NCBI GenBank assembly: GCA_009733575.1
Contig: ML769383.1
Coordinates: forward strand, 1,116,001-1,180,000
Direction of reading: 5' to 3'
Origin: Gymnopus androsaceus JB14
Lineage: Eukaryota > Basidiomycota > Agaricomycetes > Agaricales > Omphalotaceae
DNA: 64,000 nt
Below are positions 35,401-45,093 of the stretch, piece after piece. How positions within the stretch are numbered: the first letter of the stretch is position 1; each line of letters starts with the position of its first letter. The position numbers and the translations under genes were made by a program. The notes beneath the pieces were generated by a model. The model was not told where the DNA came from. It made no database searches and saw only the letters and a list, made by a program, of their open reading frames with translations.

Positions 35401-36278
35401 CTTATTCACTATGCATACCTAACTAGAGTCCGGTTATTCCGTGAGAGGTAAGTTGCCCCGTGTTTTGTTCAACTTGCCTTGTCCTCATACGCATCATTAG
35501 CAACATGTAAATTTAAACTATCTATTCTCGGGCACGATTTTTCAAACCAACCTCCAAACCCAACACAAACTAAGTACTTAGGGATGGTGCTAATGATATG
35601 TTAACAGACCGGTGTATGATGCTCGGTGTATACTGTTGTGTATTCATAGTCGCAATTATGCACCGCTCACAGCCAATTTGCGAGGCAGCGGAGACTTTCC
35701 CCAGTGTATAAAATAAGACCTCGTCTTCAACCGGACTAGACGTTTCCGACATTTGAATAAGTAGCTCTTCTACGCTTTTCTGCTTGACGAGGTCATGTGT
35801 GAAACTCAGGACTAGTACTTCTTGGACGCAGCAACGTACCGCGTACGCTTCACAGACCTCCGAGGATAGGAAATCTAAAGACATCGATCATCTTCAAATC
35901 GGTGAGTTGATTGACCGTAATTGGGCAATGAACTTCCCAAAATTGACAATATTTATCGATAGTTTCCAGGCTTTTAGTCATGTAATCCGATGAAGGTTTC
36001 CTATCGCTCTTCTTCTAGGTCCAGAATGCTGGAACGGAGCTTCTTTTACCGATTTTTGAAGTTCTTCGACGTCGGGATCCAATTTTTAGCTTCTTTTCGC
36101 CTTTTTTATCCTTCCATTTGCTGTATCTTCTTAGCGACCGACCACGGTCCATTTCTCTCCGGACTTCTTTACCAGAAAAATCGTGACCTTATCCGAGCAT
36201 TAAAGCTTACAAATTTTGACTCTATGCACCACCTCCCCCCTTGTACTTCTCCATCATTCGCCACTCGTGCGTGTACCT
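35401..36278. other. Intergenic region, nothing recognised
   Basis: No coherent coding region was found. The last 250 bases, T- and C-rich, probably hold the leader of the MFS gene. Confidence 0.45.
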
Positions 36279-38449
36279 ATGGCATCTGCAACGAAATCAA
36301 CAGGCTCTCATTCTGGGGAAGATATGACAGGCAAACCTTCGTCAGTGTCAGCTTCCAACTCGGATATCGAAGGTGCCCTTTCGGTCGGCGAAAAAGCTGC
36401 TTTCGAACGACGAATATTGTGGGCTTTTCTCTCGTTCCACTAACGTGTCCAACGACTTTGTTTCTCAACAGGCGTAGAATCGATCTGAGAATGCTTCCTA
36501 TCCTTGGGCTGCTGTATTCGCTCGCATTGATTGATCGCACTAATCTTGGTGTGGCACGAATTGCTGGCATGGGGGAAGATCTGGTGAGCGTAGATGTTTG
36601 CCATCGCCAGAAGCGGCACCGATTGGACCATTCTGCTTCTTAGGAACTGTCTGTCGGATCACGCTATAGCCTCGTTTCTTGCGTCTACTTTGTCCCATAT
36701 ATCTTGCTGTGGGTATTACTGCCTTCGACACTTCTGGTCCTTTGCTCATTGACTTTCTGTGTAGCGAACTCCCGAGTAATGTGCTCCTACGTTTCTTTGG
36801 TACTCGCAACCTTCTCTCCTTCTGCGTCGTTGCTTGGGGAGCCGTGCAATTAGCGATGGCGTTTGTGCCTAACTGGCAGTATCTGGCCTTGTGTCGAGTT
36901 CTTTTGGGGGCGTTTGAGGTACGGGTAGGAGTTCTTCTTGCGAGCTCATCTGACACCATCCACTACTAGGCTGGCTTTTTCCCTGCACTGGTGTTCATTA
37001 TTACAACATGGTAAGATTCTTTTCTTTCGTTATCGTCGTCTGATCTTGCTCATCCGTCTGCTAGGTATCGGCGTCATGAAGTTCAAAAACGGTATGTCTT
37101 TTTATGCAAGGGGTGTTTCGTGAATACTCAGGCGCTTTAGACTTGCTGCTTTCTACCTCATATCGATCCTTACCGGAGGGTTCTCTGCGATCGCGGCATA
37201 CGGGTTCAGTCAAATGAGGGGTATCGGAGGCCTGAATGGCTGGTCGTGGATCTTTGTGAGTCCGACTCTGGGTCCAACATTCCGATACTCATTGCTCATT
37301 GCATAACCAGGTCATCGAGGGCGCAGTTACTTTTCTATTCGGCCTTGCTGCGTGGACTTTACTTCCCGAATTTCCCGACAACAACAAGTTCCTTACCAGC
37401 GAGGAGACGAAATTCGTCTTGGAGCGTATCGAGGAAGACCGAGGCGATTCAAGACCTGATGAGATAACCATATGGAAGGTTATGCGCCATCTCTCTGATT
37501 TTAAACTATGGATCTATGGTACGTCGTCCAGAATCCGACGATTTGCACTCAGAGTAACAGTAAAGCGATCAGGCATCATGTTTATGTGCGCGACAATCCC
37601 AGCGTATGCAATTGGGCAAGTCCTTCGAGCTCTCTCTTGTTGGTATTATTAATTTTGGTTGTCGAGACAGGTTCTTCGTTCACTATAATCCTTAGCGGCA
37701 TGGGATGGAATTTGGAACATGCTTTACTCTTGGTATAGTTTTCAAGCAGTGAGTTAGCGAGTCTTCTAATTCAATTTTTAGAGTGCTCCTCCATACGTGT
37801 TCGCCGTGAGTGCTTGTCTATTACCCTATTCTAATACACTCTAATCAATGCATTGGACATAGGCTTTCAGTGTTTTCGTGTTCGCGTACGCATCGGACCA
37901 CTTTCGTTCGCGTGCACCGTTTCCTTGCAATCCAAGCAATCCTCACACTAGTAGGATTTTGCATTACTGGTTTCGTTCATGAACCAAGATGGCGTTACTT
38001 TGGTGCGTTGGATGGATTCTGTGCATAGTGGCATACTTAATGGAGCGGTCGGCATGCATACAGGATTGTTTCTAGGAAATGCAGGATCGGCGGGGTGCAT
38101 CCCAGGAATCTTGGCCTACTCCTCGAACAACATTGTATCGCATTCCAAGCGCGCTGTATCCACGGCTATTATCATCAGCTTCGGTGGCTTGGGAGGGATT
38201 ATTGCTACTACGATCTTTAGGTGAGTTGGAAGACTGCTATGTATATTCTAGCTTATTTATAGAGTGGCGTACAGGCAGAAGGACTTTCCGAGATACATTC
38301 CTGGTATCATCGCTACCATTTTGTGCCAGGTCTTGCTATTAGTGCTTCTTGCTGTCCTCACATTGCATTTCTGGTACCAAAACAAAGCAAAGCGAAAGGC
38401 CGCTCAACCTGGCATAACTGGTCGCATCGACCTCCTTTACACTCTTTAG
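36279..38449 (+). CDS. MFS transporter, DAL5-like anion:cation symporter (possibly disrupted)
   Basis: A multi-exon transporter of the Dal5/Seo1/Tna1 group, which import organic anions such as allantoate, nicotinate or other small acids. Blocks: LLYSLALIDRTNLGVARIAG, LLELPSNVLLRFFGTRNLLS, ALCRVLLGAFEAGFFPALVF, RLAAFYLISILTGGFSAIAA, WSWIFVIEGAVTFLFGLAAW, SAPPYVFA and SAGCIPGILAYSSNNIVSHS. The tail ends QNKAKRKAAQPGITG. Around 37918-37921 the frame changes by one base: SDHFRSRAP is followed by FLAIQAILTLVGFC only if one T is skipped. The exon joining AYAIG to FTIILSGMGWNLEHALLL has no canonical in-frame splice that I can find. The gene is therefore either a recent pseudogene or affected by sequence errors. 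Substrate unknown. Confidence 0.75.
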
Positions 38450-38455
38450 TGCTGA

Positions 38456-38765
38456 ATGTTTTAATTTCTTGGTGTTATTATCGTATCGTTAGCCAGTAAT
38501 CTTGCTCCGAATCTGACTGGCTCTATACAAGCTTCTTTTTGTGTGCGCAACTTTTAAAATCGAACTGGATTTTCATATGAGTATCAGTGCGTCGAGTTAA
38601 ACGGTCTTTTTTACTCGTTTATGCTTCACTACCGATACTCTTCGTGCTCTTCATTGAAGGATTCCAAAGGAAGCTCAGCAAGACGTGTCAAAAAAAAACA
38701 ACTGCAGTGATTAAGCGCTGAGTATGAGACGCTTTGTCATTCCCAGAAAGAGCAATATTCAAGCT
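38456..38765. repeat. Direct duplication, copy A (second copy 39951-40240)
   Basis: The flank downstream of the MFS stop codon, for example TAGCCAGTAATCTTGCTCCG and GATTAAGCGCTGAGTAT, recurs in the same orientation at 39951-40240 with roughly 90 percent identity by eye. Both copies lead directly into a foldback palindrome. Copy A has about 27 extra bases (CAATATTCAAGCTC region) just before its palindrome. Confidence 0.88.
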
Positions 38766-38773
38766 CATTTATT

Positions 38774-39627
38774 TCAAAAAAGAACGTTGGACTCTGGCCC
38801 CGACGAGTTTACAACGTTATTCCAGGAGACTCTAGGCGCTCACCCCTCCAATGGCCCCTCTCGTCAGATGGACCATCTACAGTCTCTCGTCAGAGAATGC
38901 GGGGCGAGTCATTCCCACTTCCAACGGCTGCTCTCGTCAGAGTAGACCATTGAAAGAGGGACCTAGAATCCGCACTGGAATGTCAAAGTGGTGACCCGAA
39001 GGTCCGCGGCTATCTAGTCAACCCTATTGAGGTCCAGTTACAGATTCGGCCCAGCCAGTACACGTTAATCTGGCGGCGGCAGCCTCACCGCAATAATAGT
39101 CTGTTCAGCTCCCAGTGCCAGCTTCTCGTTTTTAATTGTACGCAGTCTACGGAAGAGCTCTCGCGCGCACAGACCTTTTGATCAGGGTAATAGTAAAGGA
39201 GTCGATTGTTTGAAATTCCACAAAGTAATCGCGCGAGACTCTGTCCGTAGACTGCGTACAATTAAAAACGAGAAGCTGGCACTGGGAGCTGAACAGACTA
39301 TTATTGCGGTGAGGCCTACGCCCCAGATTAACGTGTACTGAGATGGCCAGATCGACCAACCTCAATAGGGTTGCCAACAACTAGATAGCCGCGGACCTTC
39401 GGGTCAACAATGTGACATTCCAAGGCGGACTCTACGGTCCTGCTTCCAGTGGTCTGCTCTGACGAGAGCAGCCAATAGAGGTGGGAAGGACTCATTCCGC
39501 ATTCTCTGACGAGAGAGTGTAAATGGTCTACTCTGACGAGAGGGGCCATTGGAGGGGTGAGCGACTAGAGTCTTCCCGGAATAGCGTTGAAAACTCTTCG
39601 GGGCCAGAGTCCAACGTTCTTTTTTTC
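38774..39627. mobile_element. Foldback palindrome, copy 1 (about 850 bp)
   Basis: The left half from AGAACGTTGGACTCTGGCC is repeated inverted on the right, ending GGCCAGAGTCCAACGTTCT. Arms of about 400 bp (38774-39170 and 39225-39627) match almost end to end, with a ~55-base centre near 39195. Inside each arm are an ATTAATT...GTACGC stretch, a GGTCCGCGGCTATCTAG block and three copies of CTCTCGTCAGAG. No transposase frame is present. A non-autonomous foldback or MITE-like element is the best description; no target-site duplication could be defined. Confidence 0.8.
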
Positions 39628-39781
39628 AGTTTATATTATCATGTATATGAGAAGAGTGGTGCGAAAGCTCGTTTACAACGCTAGTACTTACAGGCTAGAA
39701 AACTTTCAAACAGTGAGATGCTCATCTGAATGTTTGAATGGTCAGCGGGTCAACGAAACCTGAGCCAGAGTCTTGGTAGCA

Positions 39782-39950
39782 CTAAAGAGTGTAAAGGAGG
39801 TCGATGCGACCAGCTATGCCAGGCTGAGCGGCCTTTTGCTTTGCTTTGTTTTGGTACCAGCAGTGCAATTCGATGACAGCAAGAAGCACCAATAGCAAGA
39901 CCTGGCACGAAACGGTAGCAATGATACCAGGAATGTATCTCGGAAAGTCC
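39782..39950 (-). pseudogene. Inverted copy of the MFS transporter 3' end
   Basis: These 169 bases are the reverse complement of 38281-38449 (last exon and stop codon of the MFS gene) with scattered mismatches. The length is identical, and the piece is followed without gap by the direct copy of the gene's downstream flank at 39951. Confidence 0.92.
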
Positions 39951-40241
39951 ATGTTTTACTTTCTTGGCGTTATTCTTGTATCTTTAGCCAGTAATCTTGC
40001 TCCGAATCTGACTGGCTTCATACAAGCTTTTTATGTGCGCAACTTATAAGATCGAACTGGATTTTCACCTGAGCACCAGTGCGTCGAGTTAAACGGTCTT
40101 TTGTGCTCGGTTATGCTTCACTACCGATGCTCTTCGTGCTCTTCATTTACAGGATTCCAAAGGAAGCTCAGCAAGGCGTGTCAAAAAAAAATCCACTTTA
40201 GTGATTAAGCGCTGAGTATAAGGCGCTTTGTCATTCCCAGG
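39951..40241. repeat. Direct duplication, copy B of the MFS downstream flank
   Basis: Same-orientation copy of 38456-38765, joined on its left to the inverted gene fragment and on its right to palindrome copy 2. Confidence 0.88.
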
Positions 40242-41106
40242 AAAAAGAACGTTGGACTCTGGCCCCGACGAGTTTTCAACGCTATTCCAGGAAGACTCTA
40301 GTCGCTCACCCCTCCAATGGCCTCCTCTCGTCAGAGTAGACCATTTACACTCTCTCGTCAGAGAGTGCGGGGTGAGTCATTCCCATCTCCAATAGCTGCT
40401 CTCGTCAGAGCAGACCATTGAAAGAGGGACCTAGAATCCGCACTGAAATGTCACAGTGGTGACCCGAAGGTCCGCGGCTATCTGGTTAACCCTATTGAGG
40501 TCCATGATTCGGCCAGCACAGTACACGTTAATCTGGCGGCGGCAGCCTCACCGCAATAATAACATGTTCAGCTCCTGGTACCAGCTTCTCGTTTTTAATT
40601 GTACGCGGTCTACGGACAGAGCTCTTGCGCGCACAGACCTTTTGATCAGGGTAGTAAAGGAGTCGATTGTTGTTGGATAGGGGATCAGATGAAATTCTAG
40701 AAAGTAATCGCGCGAGACTCTGTCCGTAGACTGCGTACAATTAAAACCGAGAAGCTGACACCGAAAGCTGAGCAGACTATTATTGCGGTGAGGCCTTCGC
40801 CGCCAGGTAACGTGTACTGTGCTGGCCAGATCTATGAACGGACCTCAATAGGGTTGACTAGATAGCCGCGGACCTTCGGGTCAACACTGTGACATTCCAG
40901 TGCGGATTCTAGGTCCCTCTTTCAATGGTCTGCTCTGACGAGAGCAGCTATTGGAGATGGGAATGACTCACCCCGCACTCTCTGACGAGAGAGTGTAGAT
41001 GGTCTACTCTGACGAGAGGAGGCCATTGGAGGGGTGAGCGCCTAGAGTCTTCCTGGAATAGCGTTGAAAACTCGTCGGGGTCAGAGTTTCAACCTTCTTT
41101 TTTTTA
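40242..41106. mobile_element. Foldback palindrome, copy 2 (about 865 bp)
   Basis: Starts AAAGAACGTTGGACTCTGG and ends with the degenerate inverse near 41085-41106. Both arms match each other and copy 1. The centre near 40640-40690 contains GTCGATTGTTGTTGGATAGG, slightly longer than in copy 1. The last 20 bases of right flank also match copy 1. The element ends about 40 bases before the next start codon. Confidence 0.8.
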
Positions 41107-41147
41107 GCTTGTATTGTCATTTATACGCGTTGAACGGTGAACCTTTC

Positions 41148-42099
41148 ATGGATATAAGTTGTGACTTCGCCAAAAATGACGCGCACGTGCTGCCGGAAGT
41201 TATAATTATAGAAGAAGGATCGACTAGGCGGTTTATTAGATTTCTCTTTCCGCCTTCCATCTCGATTCTCGGTCCTCGATATCCAGGCGATATCGCTCTT
41301 CTAGCCTTCAGCCCTACTTCCAAATTTCAAATGACTCGCGATTCTAGTATCGAGCTGGATCTTGAAGATTGTCGCGACTCGCTGGTCGCAGCTCTACATG
41401 TAGGGACTGGACTCGAAATCGCCGTTCCGGAAAAAGCCTTCTCTATGAAAGATCCTCGCGGTCTTTATCAGAATGATGGCAAGACTCGCTTCCAGTCCTT
41501 CTTCAGTGACCCTCGGCGAGCTAGCCTTTGGCCGAACGTAGGCTTCCAGCGCGTATGTCGAGCGCATTTATACTTTACAAGTGCTAATATTCATTGATTT
41601 AGCTTGCCGAAGAAGTTGCTTCTGCTCATGCCATCGCACGTAGTCAGGCGATGAACAGTTGCAGCGAGACAGCAGCGTCAATGGCGTTTTATCGATACTT
41701 AGGTGTTTTGTCTGAAAATGAAGCCAAAGCCGCTATCGATAACTATGCTGTTGGACTAGAGGACGGTTTCAAGGCCATCTATGATGCATCGTAAGCTCTA
41801 TTCGCAAGTTGGCGGTGACATCTTGTCTAACCAATCTCACTAGGCTGCAGTCCAATGCTCGCTCTGTGCAAACCAACTCAAGCTTGTCTCAATCTTCCTC
41901 GTCTACATCTGCATCTTCCACATTTTCTCGGCGGCTCTCTTCCTCTACCTCATCTTCTTCTATGCCTCTTGTTGTAAGTGCTGATAATGAGTGGAAGAAC
42001 TCTTTGCTGAAGCTGAGGATAGGATTCCAAGAACTTTCACCGGAAGCGTCGTCTCTCGGACGCCAGCTGCTCAGGTCTTACGAAGAAGCTCAAGAATAA
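41148..42099 (+). CDS. Unknown protein, upstream part of an acidic exon-array locus
   Basis: Reading from the first ATG after the palindrome gives MDISCDFAKNDAHVLPEVII, then FIRFLFPPSISILGPRYPGD, SSIELDLEDCRDSLVAALHV and GRTRFQ-like sequence. Two introns later come a helical part (LAEEVASAHAIARSQAMNSC), a Ser-rich run and LRIGFQELSPEASSLGRQLL ending at TAA 42097-42099. I do not recognise it. The composition continues smoothly into the exons from 42163, so the stop may reflect a one-base error, or these may be two genes. The promoter is formed by, or was replaced by, the palindrome. Confidence 0.5.
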
Positions 42100-42162
42100 C
42101 GAAGGCACGTCTCTGTCTTTTCTCTACTGCGTAATTTCTTTCTTGACGCATTTCATACATAG

Positions 42163-43739
42163 AGGATGATTTGGATTATGAAAACTGGTGGTTGCAGCAG
42201 GTGCGTGGCTCACTATTCCTATATTCATTCATTATTGCTTATCCGCTCTACTATAGATGAGCAGCACAGACGATGAAGGTACCATACCGTTGCTTCTGTA
42301 TGCGCGTTCTATGCTTACAGCTTGATAATTCTTATATAGACGAACAAGATGTTGTGGGCAATGATAAGAGCTGGAGCACCAGCTGGATGTATCCGGTACA
42401 TGGACTATTTTTCTGTAATTTGGATCTTCGCTAATCATCATTTTATCTCGACAGGGTGTCGAGACCGTCGAGCACGAAGGCAATGAGGTTCAGAAAGGGA
42501 TGAACTCTAGTTTCTTTGAAGAAGGGCCGGTGAGTCGGTCATCGCCTTATCTTCACAACTGTCTCTCATAAAACGATCTTATTAGGCCTTCATCGGAGAC
42601 GATAGTTTTGGAGAAGTTGTTGGTCAAGAGAAGGTGAGTCGTAGCTGCTTACCTTTGAAACATCTCATTAATCCCTATTCTTTAGTCCTTCTTCGCCGGT
42701 GAGGAAAGCGTTGAAGAGTCGGTAAGTTGCCTCGTACCTTGCCATACGTCTATGTCTAAACGATTTTCTCAACAGTTCGTCAGGGATCTCGCTGACGAAG
42801 TGAGCCAGCATTTTTTGACCTCGGAATTTGCCTCTCATCTATCCCTACAGTCGTTCCAATGTGCCGGCGAGGATCAAGGTAATGAAGGCTCTTTCATCGA
42901 TGCCCATGTCGACGAAGATGAGGTGGGTTTGTATTTTCCAACTTTGAACTACGTCTCATCGATCATATATTTAGTCTTTCCTTGTGGCGAGGAAAGTGTA
43001 GCGGCAACGAACGTTCGCGGCTGGTAAGTTTTATCTCTTGCTGCACCAAATCATCTCACGACTATTCTCCGTAGTCATTCATCGACGATGCTTGCACAGA
43101 CGCCTCGATTCGCCCTCTCGCCTCTTTTAAGCTGGAGGGCTATTCTCTCGCGAAAGTCATCCTCTCACCTGCACCTTCGACCGCCGCCGTTCATTCTTTC
43201 CAACTCGGCAGTCCTTCCTTCGACATTTCTTTCAGCCTTGTCACCGTTAACGATGATTCAGTTGATCTTGAAGAAGAAGCATCAGTCCTAGAGATGCTTG
43301 ACGCCAGCCATGAAGACTTGGTAAGTGTGTATCTACGACTCTCTTCCAACCGTATTCATGTTTCGCTATCTAGGATATTGGAGACATCTCGACACGAGCT
43401 ATATCTTCTTTTAGCCTCGAAGATTCCACTCTAGGCAATGTCGTGCTCTCACCCACGCCTTCTACTGGCGCTGTCCGCTCCTTCCGACTTGCCTTTGATA
43501 CCGACCTCGAATCTAGCATCATTGACGACGACTCAACTGACGTCGAGGACGAATCCGTAGTTCTCGATTTGCTCTACCCAATTGACGACGATCTCCAAGT
43601 TCAGCCAGATTTACTCGATCTTGCTTCCCTCCTACGTCCATGGTATACGAGAGAGCAAATGAAAACTGTTGTAGGAAAGCTTATCGATACAAACTATGAT
43701 TCTATCGTCGAGACTCTTCAGAATTACTCTTATGACTAA
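42163..43739 (+). CDS. Unknown acidic protein encoded by an array of short exons
   Basis: At least nine small exons separated by 45-60 nt introns. They read EDDLDYENWWLQQ, MSSTDDE, DEQDVVGNDKSWSTSWMYP, GVETVEHEGNEVQKG, AFIGDDSFGEVVGQEK, SFFAGEESVEES, FVRDLADE, SFQCAGEDQGNEGSFIDAHV, a related exon with GEESV, and a long last region starting SFIDDACTDASIRPLASFKL. Most begin in phase 0 with S/A-F, as if one exon had been duplicated repeatedly. The GEESV exon at about 42975-43024 is 49 nt, which breaks the frame; skipping it or a one-base error restores it. The C-terminus, DLASLLRPWYTREQMKTVVG, is folded-looking but unrecognised. A separate start at the ATG 42257 is possible. Confidence 0.5.
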
Positions 43740-44133
43740 ACGGATTCACTCACTACTAGCCCTTTCTCGCATCATCAGTATCATTACTATACCCACACAT
43801 TTTATAACTACTTATACCTAGACCCTTGATTTGTACGATCTACAGCACTGTATTTCTCACTGTACTTACTGGAATGTATTCCCTACACGGCACGAATTTC
43901 CTTGGAATAATAATCTCACTTCGTCAGTCCGAAAGTAAAATATTCAAACTCAGACTGTTTAAATAATTTGATGCAAAAAGACAGAGGTCAAAGCGAATGA
44001 AAGCAACAAGTTTTCGCTCTGGATTCAAAAATCTTTGATCCAGTTAGACGGATCTCAGTGCATTGCTCGTTGGTCGAGGGCAAGGGGCGCCAAAGTGCCT
44101 ACCCTTAACATGGCCCATGCGGACTGACCAAAG
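43740..44133. other. Intergenic region upstream of U2
   Basis: No protein gene seen. The stretch before 44134 probably holds the upstream activating sequence of the U2 gene. Confidence 0.4.
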
Positions 44134-44141
44134 TATATAAA
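44134..44141 (+). promoter_or_regulatory. TATA box of the U2 snRNA gene
   Basis: TATATAAA lies about 25 bases before the predicted 5' end of U2, the expected spacing for RNA polymerase II initiation at a TATA-type snRNA promoter. Confidence 0.7.
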
Positions 44142-44160
44142 CCGTTCCTCGACATTGCAA

Positions 44161-44346
44161 ATCTTTACCACTCTGGCCTTTTGGCTTAGATCAAGTGTAG
44201 TATCTGTTCTTAATAGTTTAACCACTATTACGAGGGCACCGCCCTCCGTATCTGGTTATCTAATTTTTGCCGCCCTGTTCTTCATGCTCTGCTTGCAACA
44301 CGAGGACGGGATGACCTTGCTACTGCAGTACTGGCTTGTGTTGTCG
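44161..44346 (+). ncRNA. U2 spliceosomal small nuclear RNA
   Basis: U2 pairs with the intron branch site during splicing. The 5' half is nearly universal: GGCCTTTTGGCTTAGATCAA (stem-loop I and U6-pairing region), then GTAGTA at 44197-44202, the branch-site recognition sequence, inside GTGTAGTATCTGTTCTTA. Stem IIa is perfect (TAATAGT 44211-44217 with ACTATTA 44224-44230). Stem IIb is GAGGGC 44232-44237 with GCCCTC 44241-44246. The Sm site AATTTTTG is at 44262-44269. A 3' hairpin holds CTACTGCAGTACTGG, matching the conserved loop IV bound by U2B''. The exact 3' end is estimated from the closing stem CAACAC/GTGTTG. An open frame crosses this RNA but is incidental. Confidence 0.95.
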
Positions 44347-45093
44347 GGGGAATCCTCTTTCTTTCTTTCCTTCTTGGTTTTATCTTGGCGAAGCTGTCCA
44401 ATTGACAGTTAGCGAGTGAAAGCAAAATGGATAAAGAATTGTGTAATCTAAATTTTTGGAAACCTTTCGCGCTTGAGACGGATTTGTGGATGTAATTGCA
44501 GTTTCTATAGAACAAATGAAAATGATTATGCATGGTCTACTGTGGTGTAAAGTGACCTAGGGATGTATTGAAGGCGTGGATGTTCTTTGTGATGTACTGT
44601 ACATAGATTTCTTAAAGCCTTTTGAGTGGAAACCTAGTTACTCAGTAAACTATCGTGAAAGTTCTGTAATGCAAGGAATGAAAATAAAGTTGATCTATAA
44701 TGTTTCCTTTAAAGGATATATTGAAGGTCAAAGCAGTGGATATTGCTTCCACATATGCATATGCCATTTCTGTTGTAAATGCTTTGAAGATCATTCTTGT
44801 CTGTTGTGAGCATTTGTGAAACCCCTAAAGCTTCTTTCAATGACCGCTTGAATTGTTGAGGGTCGAGGTCAAGAAGAATGAACGACGTCATTTTATGATT
44901 TTCCCCATCAAACCATCAAAGTTTCACACGAACGCGCGAAGCACGCGTTATCGGTTTGCTTGAGAAAATTTTATTTCGTAATTTCTTATCGTCAGGTTCC
45001 TCCTTTCCTTCATTGGCCCAAGGTTTTTAAACGCGAAAGCCTTCCTTCTCCTCGTACCTCTCCCTACATTGTAGTCTACGAGAAGCAATTGCG
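44347..45093. other. Intergenic region after U2
   Basis: A palindrome CTGTCCAATTGACAG occurs at 44395-44409. No gene is supported; the T/C-rich part near 45040-45090 is the leader of the cupredoxin gene. Confidence 0.4.

Noticed and set aside
38724..41060. Short open frames inside the palindromes
   Set aside because: They mirror each other on both arms and strands and have no protein-like composition; they follow from the palindrome.
44155..44412. 85-codon hydrophobic open frame
   Set aside because: It starts without ATG and overlaps the U2 snRNA, which explains the conservation of the segment.
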